From contig NZ_AP014815.1 of the NCBI RefSeq assembly GCF_001548095.1, positions 434,001 to 498,000 of the forward strand: a stretch of 64,000 nucleotides of DNA, written 5' to 3'. The translations under genes were made by a program, and so were the position numbers. Under the pieces are notes generated by a model that was not told the DNA's origin, ran no database searches, and was given only the letters and a program-made list of their open reading frames with translations. The DNA is from Geminocystis sp. NIES-3708. GTDB taxonomy: Bacteria; Cyanobacteriota; Cyanobacteriia; Cyanobacteriales; Cyanobacteriaceae. This document shows, piece after piece, positions 37,733 through 45,677 of the stretch. The first letter of the stretch is position 1, and each line of letters begins with the position of its first letter.

Positions 37733-38338
37733 ATGAATATGCTAATCACCGAAACTCCCTCCACCAATAACGAAAATTTCTTATCCTTGAGACTTTTAAC
37801 CATCAGAGAATATAATCTCATGGCAGAAGTCGGTATTCTAACCCATGACGAAAAGGTAGAATTAATTAACGGACAAATTATTACTATGTCACCCCAAGGA
37901 AGTTTTCACGCCGCCGCTATTACTCGCACCAATCGTTTGTTAAATAATCAGTTAAATAAAATTTTAATTAGACTACAATTACCGATTATTGTTAACGATT
38001 TCTCCGAACCTGAACCAGATATTGCCATCGTAAAGTATGATCCTTTCGATTACGACGATCGACACCCCTTAGCTACGGAAGTTTATTTAATCATCGAAAT
38101 TGCCGACACGACTTTAAAAACTGACTTGGAAATTAAACGTCAACTATACGCTAGTGCAAATATACCTGAATATTGGGTATTAGATCTCAAACAACGTCAA
38201 CTCTATGTTTATCGAGAATCTAACAGTCAAGACTATCAAACTACCATTATTTTAAGTGATCAAGAGTCGATCATACCTTTAAATTTTCCTGAAACTGAAA
38301 TTAAAGTATCGGAAATGTTACGCCCTTTAAATACTTAA
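37733..38338 (+). CDS. Uma2 family (DUF820) putative endonuclease
   Basis: 201 aa protein of the Uma2/DUF820 family, with a PD-(D/E)xK-like fold. Visible signature: EKVELINGQIITMSPQGSFH (residues about 42-61), EPEPDIAIVKYD with the metal-binding Asp, YLIIEIADTTLKTDLEIKRQ with the E-x-K pair, and YASANIPEYWVLDLKQRQLY. The family is greatly expanded in cyanobacteria; its function is unknown, although nuclease activity is predicted. It lies on the same strand between the KdpF/G gene and kdpC, so it interrupts the kdp operon and is probably co-transcribed. Confidence 0.9.
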   Translation: MNMLITETPSTNNENFLSLRLLTIREYNLMAEVGILTHDEKVELINGQIITMSPQGSFHAAAITRTNRLLNNQLNKILIRLQLPIIVNDFSEPEPDIAIVKYDPFDYDDRHPLATEVYLIIEIADTTLKTDLEIKRQLYASANIPEYWVLDLKQRQLYVYRESNSQDYQTTIILSDQESIIPLNFPETEIKVSEMLRPLNT

Positions 38339-38416
38339 ATTAAATTATTTTGCTTGTTTTGAAATGATTAATAATTAGTTTTTTATACTTATTTTTTTAC
38401 AGGAGAAATTTTTCCC

Positions 38417-38995
38417 ATGATTTCAGTTAGAGACTTTTCTAAAGCTATTCGTTCTACTTTCATTTTATGGATTATTACGGCGGTTATTTACCCTTTACTT
38501 ATCTTACTTTTTGGACAATTAATTGTGCCTTTTCAAGCTAATGGTAGTTTAATTAAAAATGATCAAGGTAATATTATTGGTTCTAGTTTAATTGGTCAAC
38601 CTTTTCAGTCTGATAAATATTTTTGGAGTCGCGCTAGTACCATTGATTATAGTACTGGGGAAAATGCTGGTAATACTGGAGTTTCTGGTGCCAGTAATTT
38701 AGCCCCCAGTAACCCCGATTTAGTCACGAATATTCAAACAGAAATTACGAAACTTCAACAAGCTAATATTAACCCTACTGCCGATTTAGTTTACACTTCA
38801 GGCTCAGGATTAGATCCCCATATCAGTATCGAATCCGCTCAAAATCAAATTAATAGAGTTGCCACTGCTAGAAATTTAGATCCAAATAAAGTTGAATTAT
38901 TAATAAATAAAGCTACAGAAGGGAGATTTTTAGGCGTTTTTGGTGAACCCTGTGTCAATGTTCTTAAACTCAATATTGAACTAAATAAACTATAA
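38417..38995 (+). CDS. kdpC: Potassium-transporting ATPase subunit KdpC
   Basis: The single-helix subunit that increases ATP affinity of Kdp. 192 aa with an N-terminal membrane helix (FILWIITAVIYPLLILLFGQ). The typical motifs GSSLIGQPFQSDKYFWSRAS, SGASNLAPSNPDL, DLVYTSGSGLDPHIS and NKATEGRFLGVFGEPCVNVL are present. A good ribosome-binding site AGGAG precedes the ATG. It is separated from kdpB by the small membrane gene and the Uma2 gene. Confidence 0.97.
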   Translation: MISVRDFSKAIRSTFILWIITAVIYPLLILLFGQLIVPFQANGSLIKNDQGNIIGSSLIGQPFQSDKYFWSRASTIDYSTGENAGNTGVSGASNLAPSNPDLVTNIQTEITKLQQANINPTADLVYTSGSGLDPHISIESAQNQINRVATARNLDPNKVELLINKATEGRFLGVFGEPCVNVLKLNIELNKL

Positions 38996-39179
38996 TTTTT
39001 ATCAATAAAATTTTATACCTATTCTAATTGCTATTACCTGGACTTGTAAAGTAGTCACAAACAGTCAAAAATATAAGCTCGTATAAATTAAGACTTGGAA
39101 ACTATTGTCTTCTATCGAACTGACGTTATAGTAAAGGTTTTAGTCCTAATTATTTTATCTATTACCTTACTTACTATTT

Positions 39180-40316
39180 ATGAGTCATTTTCGCCCTTCC
39201 AATCTAGCATCTAATTTCAACTACTTTAATAATTCTATTAACAACATTCCGGGTACTCTTCAATTTAATTCTAATGCGATCGCCCCTAAAATTACTCTCA
39301 TTGACTATAATGAAAATCAAGCCATTCGCAGAGAATTAAAAAATCCCTTAGACTGTTGGGCTTATCTCGATACCGAGTCAGTTTCATGGATTAATCTTGA
39401 TGGTTTAGGTGATGAAATTACTTGGAAGCATTTAAGTCAAGTATTTAATCTCCATCCCATCGCCCTCGAAGATATTGTTAATGTTCCTCAACGTCCTAAA
39501 GTAGTGGAATATAAAGAACATTTAGTTCTAATTTCTCGCATGGTAACTCTAGATCAACGCTCTAATTTTTTCGTCAGCGAACAAATTAGTTTTGTGCTAG
39601 GAAAACATTATGTACTCACAATACAAGAAGAACCAAAATACGATTGTTTAGGAGGAGTTAGAGAACGGATTCGCAATAATAAAGGAATAATTCGGCAAAA
39701 GGGAGTTGATTATTTATTCTATACCCTGATTGATGCTGTTATTGATGGATTTTTTCCTGTAATGGAAGTATATGGTGAATTTGTGCAGTCATTACAAAAT
39801 GAAGTCGTCACTTATCCTAGTCACCAATCCTTGACTAAAATTCATCAACTGCAACAAGATTTACTCCTTGTACGCCGTGCTGTCTGGCCTTTGCGAGATG
39901 CTCTTAATTCTTTACTAAGAGATGGAAATGAGTTAATTTCTGAAGAGGTACAAGTTTTTTTACGGGATTGTTATGATCACATCATTCAAATTCTGGATAT
40001 GGTAGAAACTTATCGGGATTTAGCTTCCAACTTAACTGATATTTATCTTTCTTCTGTGAGCAACCGCATGAACGAGATTATGAAAACTCTGACAGTTATC
40101 TCCAGTGTTTTTATCCCTTTAACCTTTATTGCTGGAATTTATGGAATGAATTTTAATCCTGATAAATCGCCTTTTAATATGCCAGAGTTAAACTGGTATT
40201 GGGGTTATGTATTTACTTGGGCAGTGATGTTAGTAGTTGGAGGGGCAATGATTTTCTTTTTTTGGCGTAAAGGTTGGTTCAGTAATCTAAATGTGCCTCA
40301 AAAATCCAAAAAGTAA
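39180..40316 (+). CDS. corA: Magnesium/cobalt transporter CorA
   Basis: 378 aa CorA-family channel for Mg2+ (or Co2+/Ni2+). A large N-terminal cytoplasmic alpha/beta funnel domain is followed by a long helix and two C-terminal membrane helices (IMKTLTVISSVFIPLTFIAG and WGYVFTWAVMLVVGGAMIFF). Between them is the hallmark YGMNF (around residue 323), and NMPE follows in the periplasmic loop. The C-terminus is basic (RKGWFSNLNVPQKSKK). The gene stands between kdpC and the c-di-AMP riboswitch with its own 184-bp leader. Confidence 0.95.
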   Translation: MSHFRPSNLASNFNYFNNSINNIPGTLQFNSNAIAPKITLIDYNENQAIRRELKNPLDCWAYLDTESVSWINLDGLGDEITWKHLSQVFNLHPIALEDIVNVPQRPKVVEYKEHLVLISRMVTLDQRSNFFVSEQISFVLGKHYVLTIQEEPKYDCLGGVRERIRNNKGIIRQKGVDYLFYTLIDAVIDGFFPVMEVYGEFVQSLQNEVVTYPSHQSLTKIHQLQQDLLLVRRAVWPLRDALNSLLRDGNELISEEVQVFLRDCYDHIIQILDMVETYRDLASNLTDIYLSSVSNRMNEIMKTLTVISSVFIPLTFIAGIYGMNFNPDKSPFNMPELNWYWGYVFTWAVMLVVGGAMIFFFWRKGWFSNLNVPQKSKK

Positions 40317-40408
40317 TTGAGCTAAAACCTATTTAACTTCAATATTTTAAAATTAGTAGAAAATGACAAAAACTCTTACTCATTGCCTACTTTTAATAAT
40401 CAAATTAG

Positions 40409-40438
40409 ACGCATCCTAGTATTGTTATTATGATGCGT
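40409..40438 (+). terminator. Probable terminator hairpin after corA
   Basis: Perfect 7-bp arms ACGCATC (40409-40415) and GATGCGT (40432-40438) with a 16-nt loop. Only three T follow, so the terminator is weak. Confidence 0.5.
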
Positions 40439-40587
40439 TTGCAAAAAAACTAAAAATTTCTTTTACATCTTTAATAAGTGAGTAACTAGAAGTGATTGTG
40501 CATTGTATTTTTCTCGAAGCTATTGTAACAATGAATTTAAACCCATTGCCTCTATACAATTAATTTTGTATAACTACTTAACATGAA

Positions 40588-40606
40588 CGTCTTTGCGAGA
40601 TAAATT
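40588..40606 (-). repeat. Partial copy of the dispersed repeat (copy h)
   Basis: CGTCTTTGCGAGATAAATT matches only the CTTTGCGAGA half of the repeat family, about 90 bp upstream of the riboswitch. Confidence 0.5.
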
Positions 40607-40674
40607 AATCTAATTTTGTTTTTCTCATCACACTAAAAACTTAACGAATAGGATAGAATTTATTTTTAGAGTGA

Positions 40675-40832
40675 GTCAGCCTAATTCCAAAATATCAATT
40701 AATTTGATGAAACGGAAACGGGGGAACCAATTTAGGGGCGTATCATTACTTTAACAGTAAAGAAGGACATCTCTCAGTCCTAGCCCGTCAGCTAACTTCG
40801 TAGGCATTGAGAGGAGACTAAAGAATGAGCAT
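40675..40832 (+). promoter_or_regulatory. c-di-AMP riboswitch (ydaO/yuaA type)
   Basis: Conserved blocks of the ydaO class are seen in order: AACGGAAACGGGGGAACCAA (40711-40730), GGGGCGTATC (40735-40744), a hairpin region with AAGGACAT...AGTCCT, CCCGTCAGCTAACTTCGTAG (40784-40803), and the purine-rich GAGAGGAGA (40810-40818). The CGGGGGAACC and GTCAGCTAAC...CGTAGGC boxes are the hallmarks of this class, which senses c-di-AMP and usually shuts off K+ and osmolyte transport or cell-wall genes. It lies 844 bp after the start of the kdpC-corA spacer's downstream gene set and is followed on the same strand by the ABC transporter at 41266. The exact ends were not folded. Confidence 0.88.
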
Positions 40833-40938
40833 TTTTCCTAGCTCAATTTCATTTAGGTATTCCGACTTTGACAAATCTCTACATTTGATTACCTTTACTG
40901 AATTTTGGGGTTTAACTAATTGTATGAATTCTTTTTAA
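40825..40938 (+). CDS. Possible 37-aa leader peptide following the riboswitch
   Basis: An ATG at 40825 follows the riboswitch purine box AGGAGA, well placed as a ribosome-binding site. It opens a 37-codon frame beginning MSIFPSSISFRYSDFDKSLH and ending with TAA at 40938. Not recognised. It may be chance; a short TGAGC/GCTCA hairpin covers its start codon (40826-40845). Confidence 0.25.
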   Translation: MSIFPSSISFRYSDFDKSLHLITFTEFWGLTNCMNSF

Positions 40939-41265
40939 CAAAAAATTTTTTTCAACTACTTTCTGCATAGTACTTCAAGGACAAAAACTTGATATTTTGT
41001 TGTCCGAAAACTAGAAGAATTTACTTCTTAAAAAAAGTATTTTCCTAACCTATATTCCGTGTAAATAATTTTATAGTAATTAATAAAAAGCGGCTTTTAA
41101 ACATTGAAAAAACGCTTCAGATATTTCTATTTCAATTATTTACTAACTTCTTAGCTAAATTTTGCTTTCTCTCTCTTCTTAATTTGAGAGGGTAAGAAGA
41201 TCATATATTTTGAAAGAAAAAAGTTAGCTGTATTGAGCAAAAATCAATCATAATTTTTAATTTTT
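40939..41265. other. Long leader between riboswitch and ABC transporter genes
   Basis: 327 bp of AT-rich sequence without a supported gene. A CTTCTTA/TAAGAAG hairpin is present around 41175-41200. If the riboswitch governs the transporter, this stretch is 5' leader mRNA, which is unusually long. Confidence 0.45.
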
Positions 41266-42072
41266 ATGAAAGCAAAGAAAAATAAGTTTCTCAATTTTTT
41301 CACAAATTCTAACTTCTTATTACCAATTATCGGTTTTGTTGGTGTTATTGCTCTTTGGTGGATTATCGCCTTATTTCGTGGGGAAATGATGCCAACTCCT
41401 CCAGAAGCATTAGCAAAAAATCTCGATTTTATTTTAAATCCTTTTTACCGTCGAGGGCCTGGTGATTTGGGTTTAGGATGGTTATTATTAGCTAGCTTGC
41501 GCCGTGTTTTGATCGGTTTTTTATTAGGTGCGATCGTAGCTATTCCTGTGGGATTTTTAATTGGAATGAATCACACTGCATGGCAAATTATCAATCCGAT
41601 TATTCAAGTATTTAAACCAGTTTCCCCTCTTGTCTGGCTACCCATTGCCCTAGCTATTTTCAATTCTGCCGAACCTTCAGCTATTTTTGTAATTTTTATA
41701 ACTTCTTTGTGGTCAACTATTATGAATACTGCCGAAGGAGTGATGAATATTCCTAAAGAATACTTAGAAGTTGCAGATGTTTTAGAGATGCCCCGTTGGA
41801 AGCAATTATTTAAAGTGGTACTTCCTGCCAGTTTGCCTTATATTTTCACTGGTTTAAGGATTAGTTTAGGTATTGCTTGGTTAGTAATTGTAGCGGTAGA
41901 AATGCTCACAGGGGGTGTTGGTATTGGCTTTTTCGTTTGGGATGAGTGGAATCGCCTCAATGTTAGTTCCGTATTTTTGGCGGTATTTGTCATTGGATTG
42001 ACAGGGTTAATTCTTGATTATGCCCTAGCTCAACTACAAGTTATGATCACCCATCGCCCGGCAAGAGGTTAA
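41266..42072 (+). CDS. ABC transporter permease, nitrate/bicarbonate/cyanate type (NrtB/CmpB/CynB family)
   Basis: 268 aa membrane protein with about six helices and the EAA-like loop EYLEVADVLEMPRWKQLFKVVLPASLP (two parts, about residues 166-192). The C-terminal VWDEWNRLNVSSVFLAVFVI is typical of the NrtB/TauC branch. It is the first of three genes in the order permease - binding protein - ATPase. The substrate could be nitrate, nitrite, bicarbonate, cyanate, sulfonate or something new; the sequence does not settle it. The next gene starts 4 bp after its stop. Confidence 0.85.
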   Translation: MKAKKNKFLNFFTNSNFLLPIIGFVGVIALWWIIALFRGEMMPTPPEALAKNLDFILNPFYRRGPGDLGLGWLLLASLRRVLIGFLLGAIVAIPVGFLIGMNHTAWQIINPIIQVFKPVSPLVWLPIALAIFNSAEPSAIFVIFITSLWSTIMNTAEGVMNIPKEYLEVADVLEMPRWKQLFKVVLPASLPYIFTGLRISLGIAWLVIVAVEMLTGGVGIGFFVWDEWNRLNVSSVFLAVFVIGLTGLILDYALAQLQVMITHRPARG

Positions 42073-42076
42073 AAAG

Positions 42077-43471
42077 ATGAGTAAATATCAAAATCGAAGA
42101 TTCTTTTTACAAGGAATAGGCGCAACAGCAGGAGCAATCGCATTTTACGGTTGTACTCATCAACAGGGCAAACAACCTAGAAATATCCCTGACAGTGCTT
42201 TAGCGGTAGAGCCAATTATCAAACCTGAAACCTTGGAAAAACCGAATTTAACCGTTGGTTTTGTACCCGTTAACGACTGCGCACCCTTTGCGATCGCCTG
42301 GGAAAAAGGATTTTTTCGCAAATATGGCTTAAACGTCACTTTGAGCAGAGAAGCAAGTTGGGCAAATTCCAGAGATGGGATTATTTTCGGCAGATTAGAC
42401 GCTTCCCCTGTGGTTTCAGGGGCAGTTATGAATGCCAGATTAGGGGCAGAAGGGGCAAGAAAATTTCCTCTTTGTGCGGCGATGACAATACACCGTCATG
42501 GTAACGCTCTGACGATGAATCGTAAACTATGGGAAGGGGAAATAAGACCTTGGAATACTTATAATGGGAATTTAGATGCTTTTGGTCAAGATTTACGGAA
42601 TTTTTGGCAAAAATCACCCCAAAATGAGAGAGTTTGGGCGGTGGTGCTAAGTTCTGCTATTTATGACTATTTTGTCCGTTATCTGGTGGCTTCCGTTGGT
42701 TTAAATCCCATTGACGAATTACGAATAATTATTACTCCTCCTCCTCAAATGGTAAGTAACATGAGAATAGGTGCAATGCAAGCCTACATGGTAGCCGAAC
42801 CTTGGAATACCAGAGCAATTAGTGGTAACGAGGGTATTGGTTTTACCTTTGCCCAAGGGCGGGAAATATGGCGAGGACATCCCGATCGACTCTTAGCAGT
42901 ACAAGAATCCTTCATTAAGGAAAACCCCAAAACGTATCGCTCATTAGTTAAAGCCATGATTGAAGCCTGTCAATATTGTAGTAAACAAGAAAATCGAGAA
43001 GAAGTTGCTAAAATTATCTCACAACGATCGTTTACAGGTGCGAAGACTAAATATACTGAACCCGGTATTGTGGGTAACTTCAACTATGGGGGATTCGATG
43101 ATCAACCTCGCATCAAAAAAAGTTTAGAAACAACTCTATTTTTTGATATACCTCCAGAAGTTTCTACCGTTGAAAATGATCATTCAACTTTCCTTTGGCA
43201 ATCAGATAGTTTTTGGTTAATGACTCAAGCCACACGATGGGGACAAATTCCCGAATTTCCGAAAAATGCGGAGGAAATCGTTAGTCAGGGATGGCAAACT
43301 AAATTATATCGAGACATAGCAGAAGAAATGGGGATTAAATGTCCCAAGGAAGATCATAAAGTAGTTTCAGGAGAGGCTTTTATTGACGGTAAATCCTTTG
43401 ATTCTAGTGATCCCATCGGCTATATTAACAGTTTTGACATTCGTGCCAATAGTCCTCAAATTTTTGGTTAG
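42077..43471 (+). CDS. ABC transporter substrate-binding protein (NrtA/CmpA-like)
   Basis: 464 aa. The N-terminus has a twin-arginine motif and lipobox-like Cys (QNRRFFLQGIGATAGAIAFYGC, two parts; Cys at residue 25), indicating a Tat-exported lipoprotein on the outer face of the plasma membrane, as NrtA and CmpA are. The NrtA-like binding fold begins LTVGFVPVNDCAPFAIAWEKGFFRKYG, with DASPVVSGAVMNARLGAEG and AYMVAEPWNTRAI. It lies 4 bp after the permease and 88 bp before the ATPase. Ligand residues were not compared, so the substrate stays open. Confidence 0.88.
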   Translation: MSKYQNRRFFLQGIGATAGAIAFYGCTHQQGKQPRNIPDSALAVEPIIKPETLEKPNLTVGFVPVNDCAPFAIAWEKGFFRKYGLNVTLSREASWANSRDGIIFGRLDASPVVSGAVMNARLGAEGARKFPLCAAMTIHRHGNALTMNRKLWEGEIRPWNTYNGNLDAFGQDLRNFWQKSPQNERVWAVVLSSAIYDYFVRYLVASVGLNPIDELRIIITPPPQMVSNMRIGAMQAYMVAEPWNTRAISGNEGIGFTFAQGREIWRGHPDRLLAVQESFIKENPKTYRSLVKAMIEACQYCSKQENREEVAKIISQRSFTGAKTKYTEPGIVGNFNYGGFDDQPRIKKSLETTLFFDIPPEVSTVENDHSTFLWQSDSFWLMTQATRWGQIPEFPKNAEEIVSQGWQTKLYRDIAEEMGIKCPKEDHKVVSGEAFIDGKSFDSSDPIGYINSFDIRANSPQIFG

Positions 43472-43480
43472 ATTTAAAAT

Positions 43481-43522
43481 CCTTTTGTGCCTTTCTTTCT
43501 TTGTGCCTTTGCGAGAAAAAAT
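43481..43522 (-). repeat. Dispersed CGCAAAGGCGCAAAG-type repeat, copy f
   Basis: On the plus strand: CCTTTTGTGCCTTTC, then CTTTGTGCCTTTGCGAGAAA. Two tandem half copies lie between the binding-protein and ATPase genes, in the transporter transcript. Confidence 0.75.
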
Positions 43523-43559
43523 TACCCCAATAATCAAACATAAATAATTAGGAGTAAAT

Positions 43560-44381
43560 ATGGTATTCCCAACAGAAAATCAAGTTAAATCCCCCAAAAC
43601 CAACTCAGAAGATTTTTTAGTAGTTGAAAAAGTCGTTAAAGCCTTCAAAAAACCTGACGGCAGTGATTTTGTTGTTTTAAACGGAATTGATATGACAGTA
43701 GGACGACAAGAATATGTATCTGTCATCGGTCATTCAGGTTGCGGTAAATCCACTTTAGTGCGGATTGTCGCTGGTTTAGAAAAGCCAACCTCTGGAATTG
43801 TAACCTTAGAAGGTAAAAAGATTCGTAAACCCGGTGCCGATCGCATGATGGTGTTTCAAGGCTATGCTTTACTTCCTTGGTTGACAGTCAGGGAGAATAT
43901 TCGATTGGCAGTAGATGAAGTATTTAAAACAGCTAATAAAGCTGAAAAAATGGCGATCGTGGATGAGCATATTCAAATGGTGAATTTAATGACGGCGGCG
44001 GATAAATATCCCCATGAACTTTCAGGCGGTATGAAACAAAGAGTAGGAGTAGCTCGTGCTTTAGCTACACGTCCTAAATTACTATTATTAGATGAACCTT
44101 TTGGAGCATTAGATGCTTTAACTCGTCCGAAGTTACAACAACAAGTCATCGATATTTGGGAAAATCATCGCCAAGCCGTAATGATGATTACCCATGATGT
44201 GGATGAGGCTATTTTTATGTCGGATAAAGTGGTAATGATGAGTAATGGCCCCAATGCTACGATCGGTAAAATTCTCGATATTTCGTTGCCTCGCCCCAGA
44301 AATGCTCATGAGCTAAGAGAAACATCCGAATATTATGAGTTACGCAATCAGGCTTTAGATTTTCTCGAAAAATATCAGTAA
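43560..44381 (+). CDS. ABC transporter ATPase (NrtD/CmpD/CynD-like)
   Basis: 273 aa single ATPase. Walker A is GHSGCGKST (around residues 58-66), the Q-loop is VFQGYALLPWLTVRENIRLA, the signature is LSGGMKQRVGVARAL, Walker B is LLLLDEPFGALDALTR and the switch is THDVDEA. It lacks the C-terminal binding-protein domain of NrtC/CmpC, so the set of three (B, A, D) is simpler than the nitrate and bicarbonate systems and more like the cyanate system. AGGAG precedes the ATG. kdpD follows on the same strand after 91 bp. Confidence 0.88.
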   Translation: MVFPTENQVKSPKTNSEDFLVVEKVVKAFKKPDGSDFVVLNGIDMTVGRQEYVSVIGHSGCGKSTLVRIVAGLEKPTSGIVTLEGKKIRKPGADRMMVFQGYALLPWLTVRENIRLAVDEVFKTANKAEKMAIVDEHIQMVNLMTAADKYPHELSGGMKQRVGVARALATRPKLLLLDEPFGALDALTRPKLQQQVIDIWENHRQAVMMITHDVDEAIFMSDKVVMMSNGPNATIGKILDISLPRPRNAHELRETSEYYELRNQALDFLEKYQ

Positions 44382-44419
44382 ATTATATTTTTAGGCTTTG
44401 TGTTTTTTATGGATAAAAA

Positions 44420-44453
44420 TATCTCGCAAAGGCACAAAGCTGCAAAGAGATAT
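44420..44453 (+). repeat. Dispersed CGCAAAGGCGCAAAG-type repeat, copy g
   Basis: TATCTCGCAAAGGCACAAAG, then CTGCAAAGAGATAT. It lies between the ABC ATPase gene and kdpD. Confidence 0.8.
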
Positions 44454-44472
44454 TGTATATAATTACATAATT

Positions 44473-45552
44473 ATGACTGAAAAACGTGGACGACATAAAA
44501 TCTTTATAGGTATGGCTGCGGGTGTGGGCAAAACCTATAGAATGTTACAAGAAGCCAAAAACTTAAAAAAAGAAGGTATTGATGTTGTTATTGGCTTACT
44601 AGAAACCCATAATCGTCAAGAAACTTTATTACAAGCTGATGGTTTAGAAATTATCCCTCGTCAATCCATTAATCAAGGAAATTTAACGTTGACAGAAATG
44701 GACACACAGGCTATTATCGAGCGTTTTCCTCAATTAGTTTTGATTGATGAATTAGCTCATACTAATATACCAAATTCCCTACATCCAAAACGTTATCAAG
44801 ATGTTGAAGAAATTTTGAGTGTGGGGATTAATGTTTATTCCACCGTCAATATCCAACATTTAGAAAGTTTAAATGATTTAGTTGCTAGAATTACTGGTGT
44901 AATTGTTAGAGAACGTATTCCTGATCGTCTTTTAGAAGAGGCTGATGAGGTTGTGGTGATTGATGTAACGGCGGAAACCCTTGAACAAAGATTATTAGAT
45001 GGCAAAATTTATGCCCCAGACAAAATTCAGCAATCTTTGGCAAACTTTTTCCAACGTAAAAATTTAATCGCTTTAAGAGAATTAGCTTTAAGAGAAGTTG
45101 CGAATACTGTGGAAGAAGAAGCACAAGAATCTTTATCTTCAAGTATTTTTTATCCTATTCAAGAACGAGTTTTAGTGTGTATCTCTACTTATCCCAATTC
45201 TGTACGTCTATTGCGCAGAGGTGCAAGATTAGCTAACTATATGAATGTTTCTTTATTTGTTCTTTTTGTCGCTCATCCAGATCGTTTTCTCTCTAAAATC
45301 GAAACTCTACATATTGAAACTTGTCAGCAACTTTGTCACGATTTTGGTGGACATTTTTTACGGGTTCAAAGTTATGATGTTCCTAATGCGATCGCCGAAG
45401 TTGCTGAAAGGGAAAACATTACTCAAATTGTTATTGGTGAGAGTCAACAATCTTTTTGGAAACAGTTTTTTAAAGGTTCTTTTACTCAAAAGTTGATGAA
45501 ATTGATTGGCAAAAAACAAATTGATTTACATATTATTGCTACTGAAAAATAG
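44473..45552 (+). CDS. kdpD: Truncated KdpD: N-terminal KdpD domain plus USP domain, no histidine kinase
   Basis: 359 aa from ATG 44473 (MTEKRGRHKIFIGMAAGVGK). The KdpD N-terminal domain (1-210) has the Walker A GMAAGVGKTYRML, then VIGLLETHNR, LVLIDELAHTN and STVNIQHLESLND. A universal-stress-type domain follows (about 230-359; VLVCISTYPNSVRLLRRGARLA). The membrane, GAF and kinase parts of enterobacterial KdpD are missing, as known for cyanobacterial KdpD. In Staphylococcus aureus the KdpD USP region binds c-di-AMP; here the gene follows a c-di-AMP riboswitch and transporter. An in-frame GTG/ATG upstream would only add repeat-derived residues. Confidence 0.9.
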   Translation: MTEKRGRHKIFIGMAAGVGKTYRMLQEAKNLKKEGIDVVIGLLETHNRQETLLQADGLEIIPRQSINQGNLTLTEMDTQAIIERFPQLVLIDELAHTNIPNSLHPKRYQDVEEILSVGINVYSTVNIQHLESLNDLVARITGVIVRERIPDRLLEEADEVVVIDVTAETLEQRLLDGKIYAPDKIQQSLANFFQRKNLIALRELALREVANTVEEEAQESLSSSIFYPIQERVLVCISTYPNSVRLLRRGARLANYMNVSLFVLFVAHPDRFLSKIETLHIETCQQLCHDFGGHFLRVQSYDVPNAIAEVAERENITQIVIGESQQSFWKQFFKGSFTQKLMKLIGKKQIDLHIIATEK

Positions 45553-45677
45553 TTTAATTTAGTTGTAAAAAATACTTTTCATTCTTTAACATTAATCGTA
45601 TATTTTTTGTTTAAACTCTTCAAAAAAAAGGATTAATAAATACTATAAAACTTAAAATAGATAATTCTTGATTTTTT

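Noticed and set aside
44398..44472. Possible N-terminal extension of KdpD starting MCFLWIKISRKGTKLQRDIV
   Set aside because: The residues are the translation of the dispersed repeat copy g, and KdpD homology starts at MTEKRGRHKIFIG from ATG 44473.
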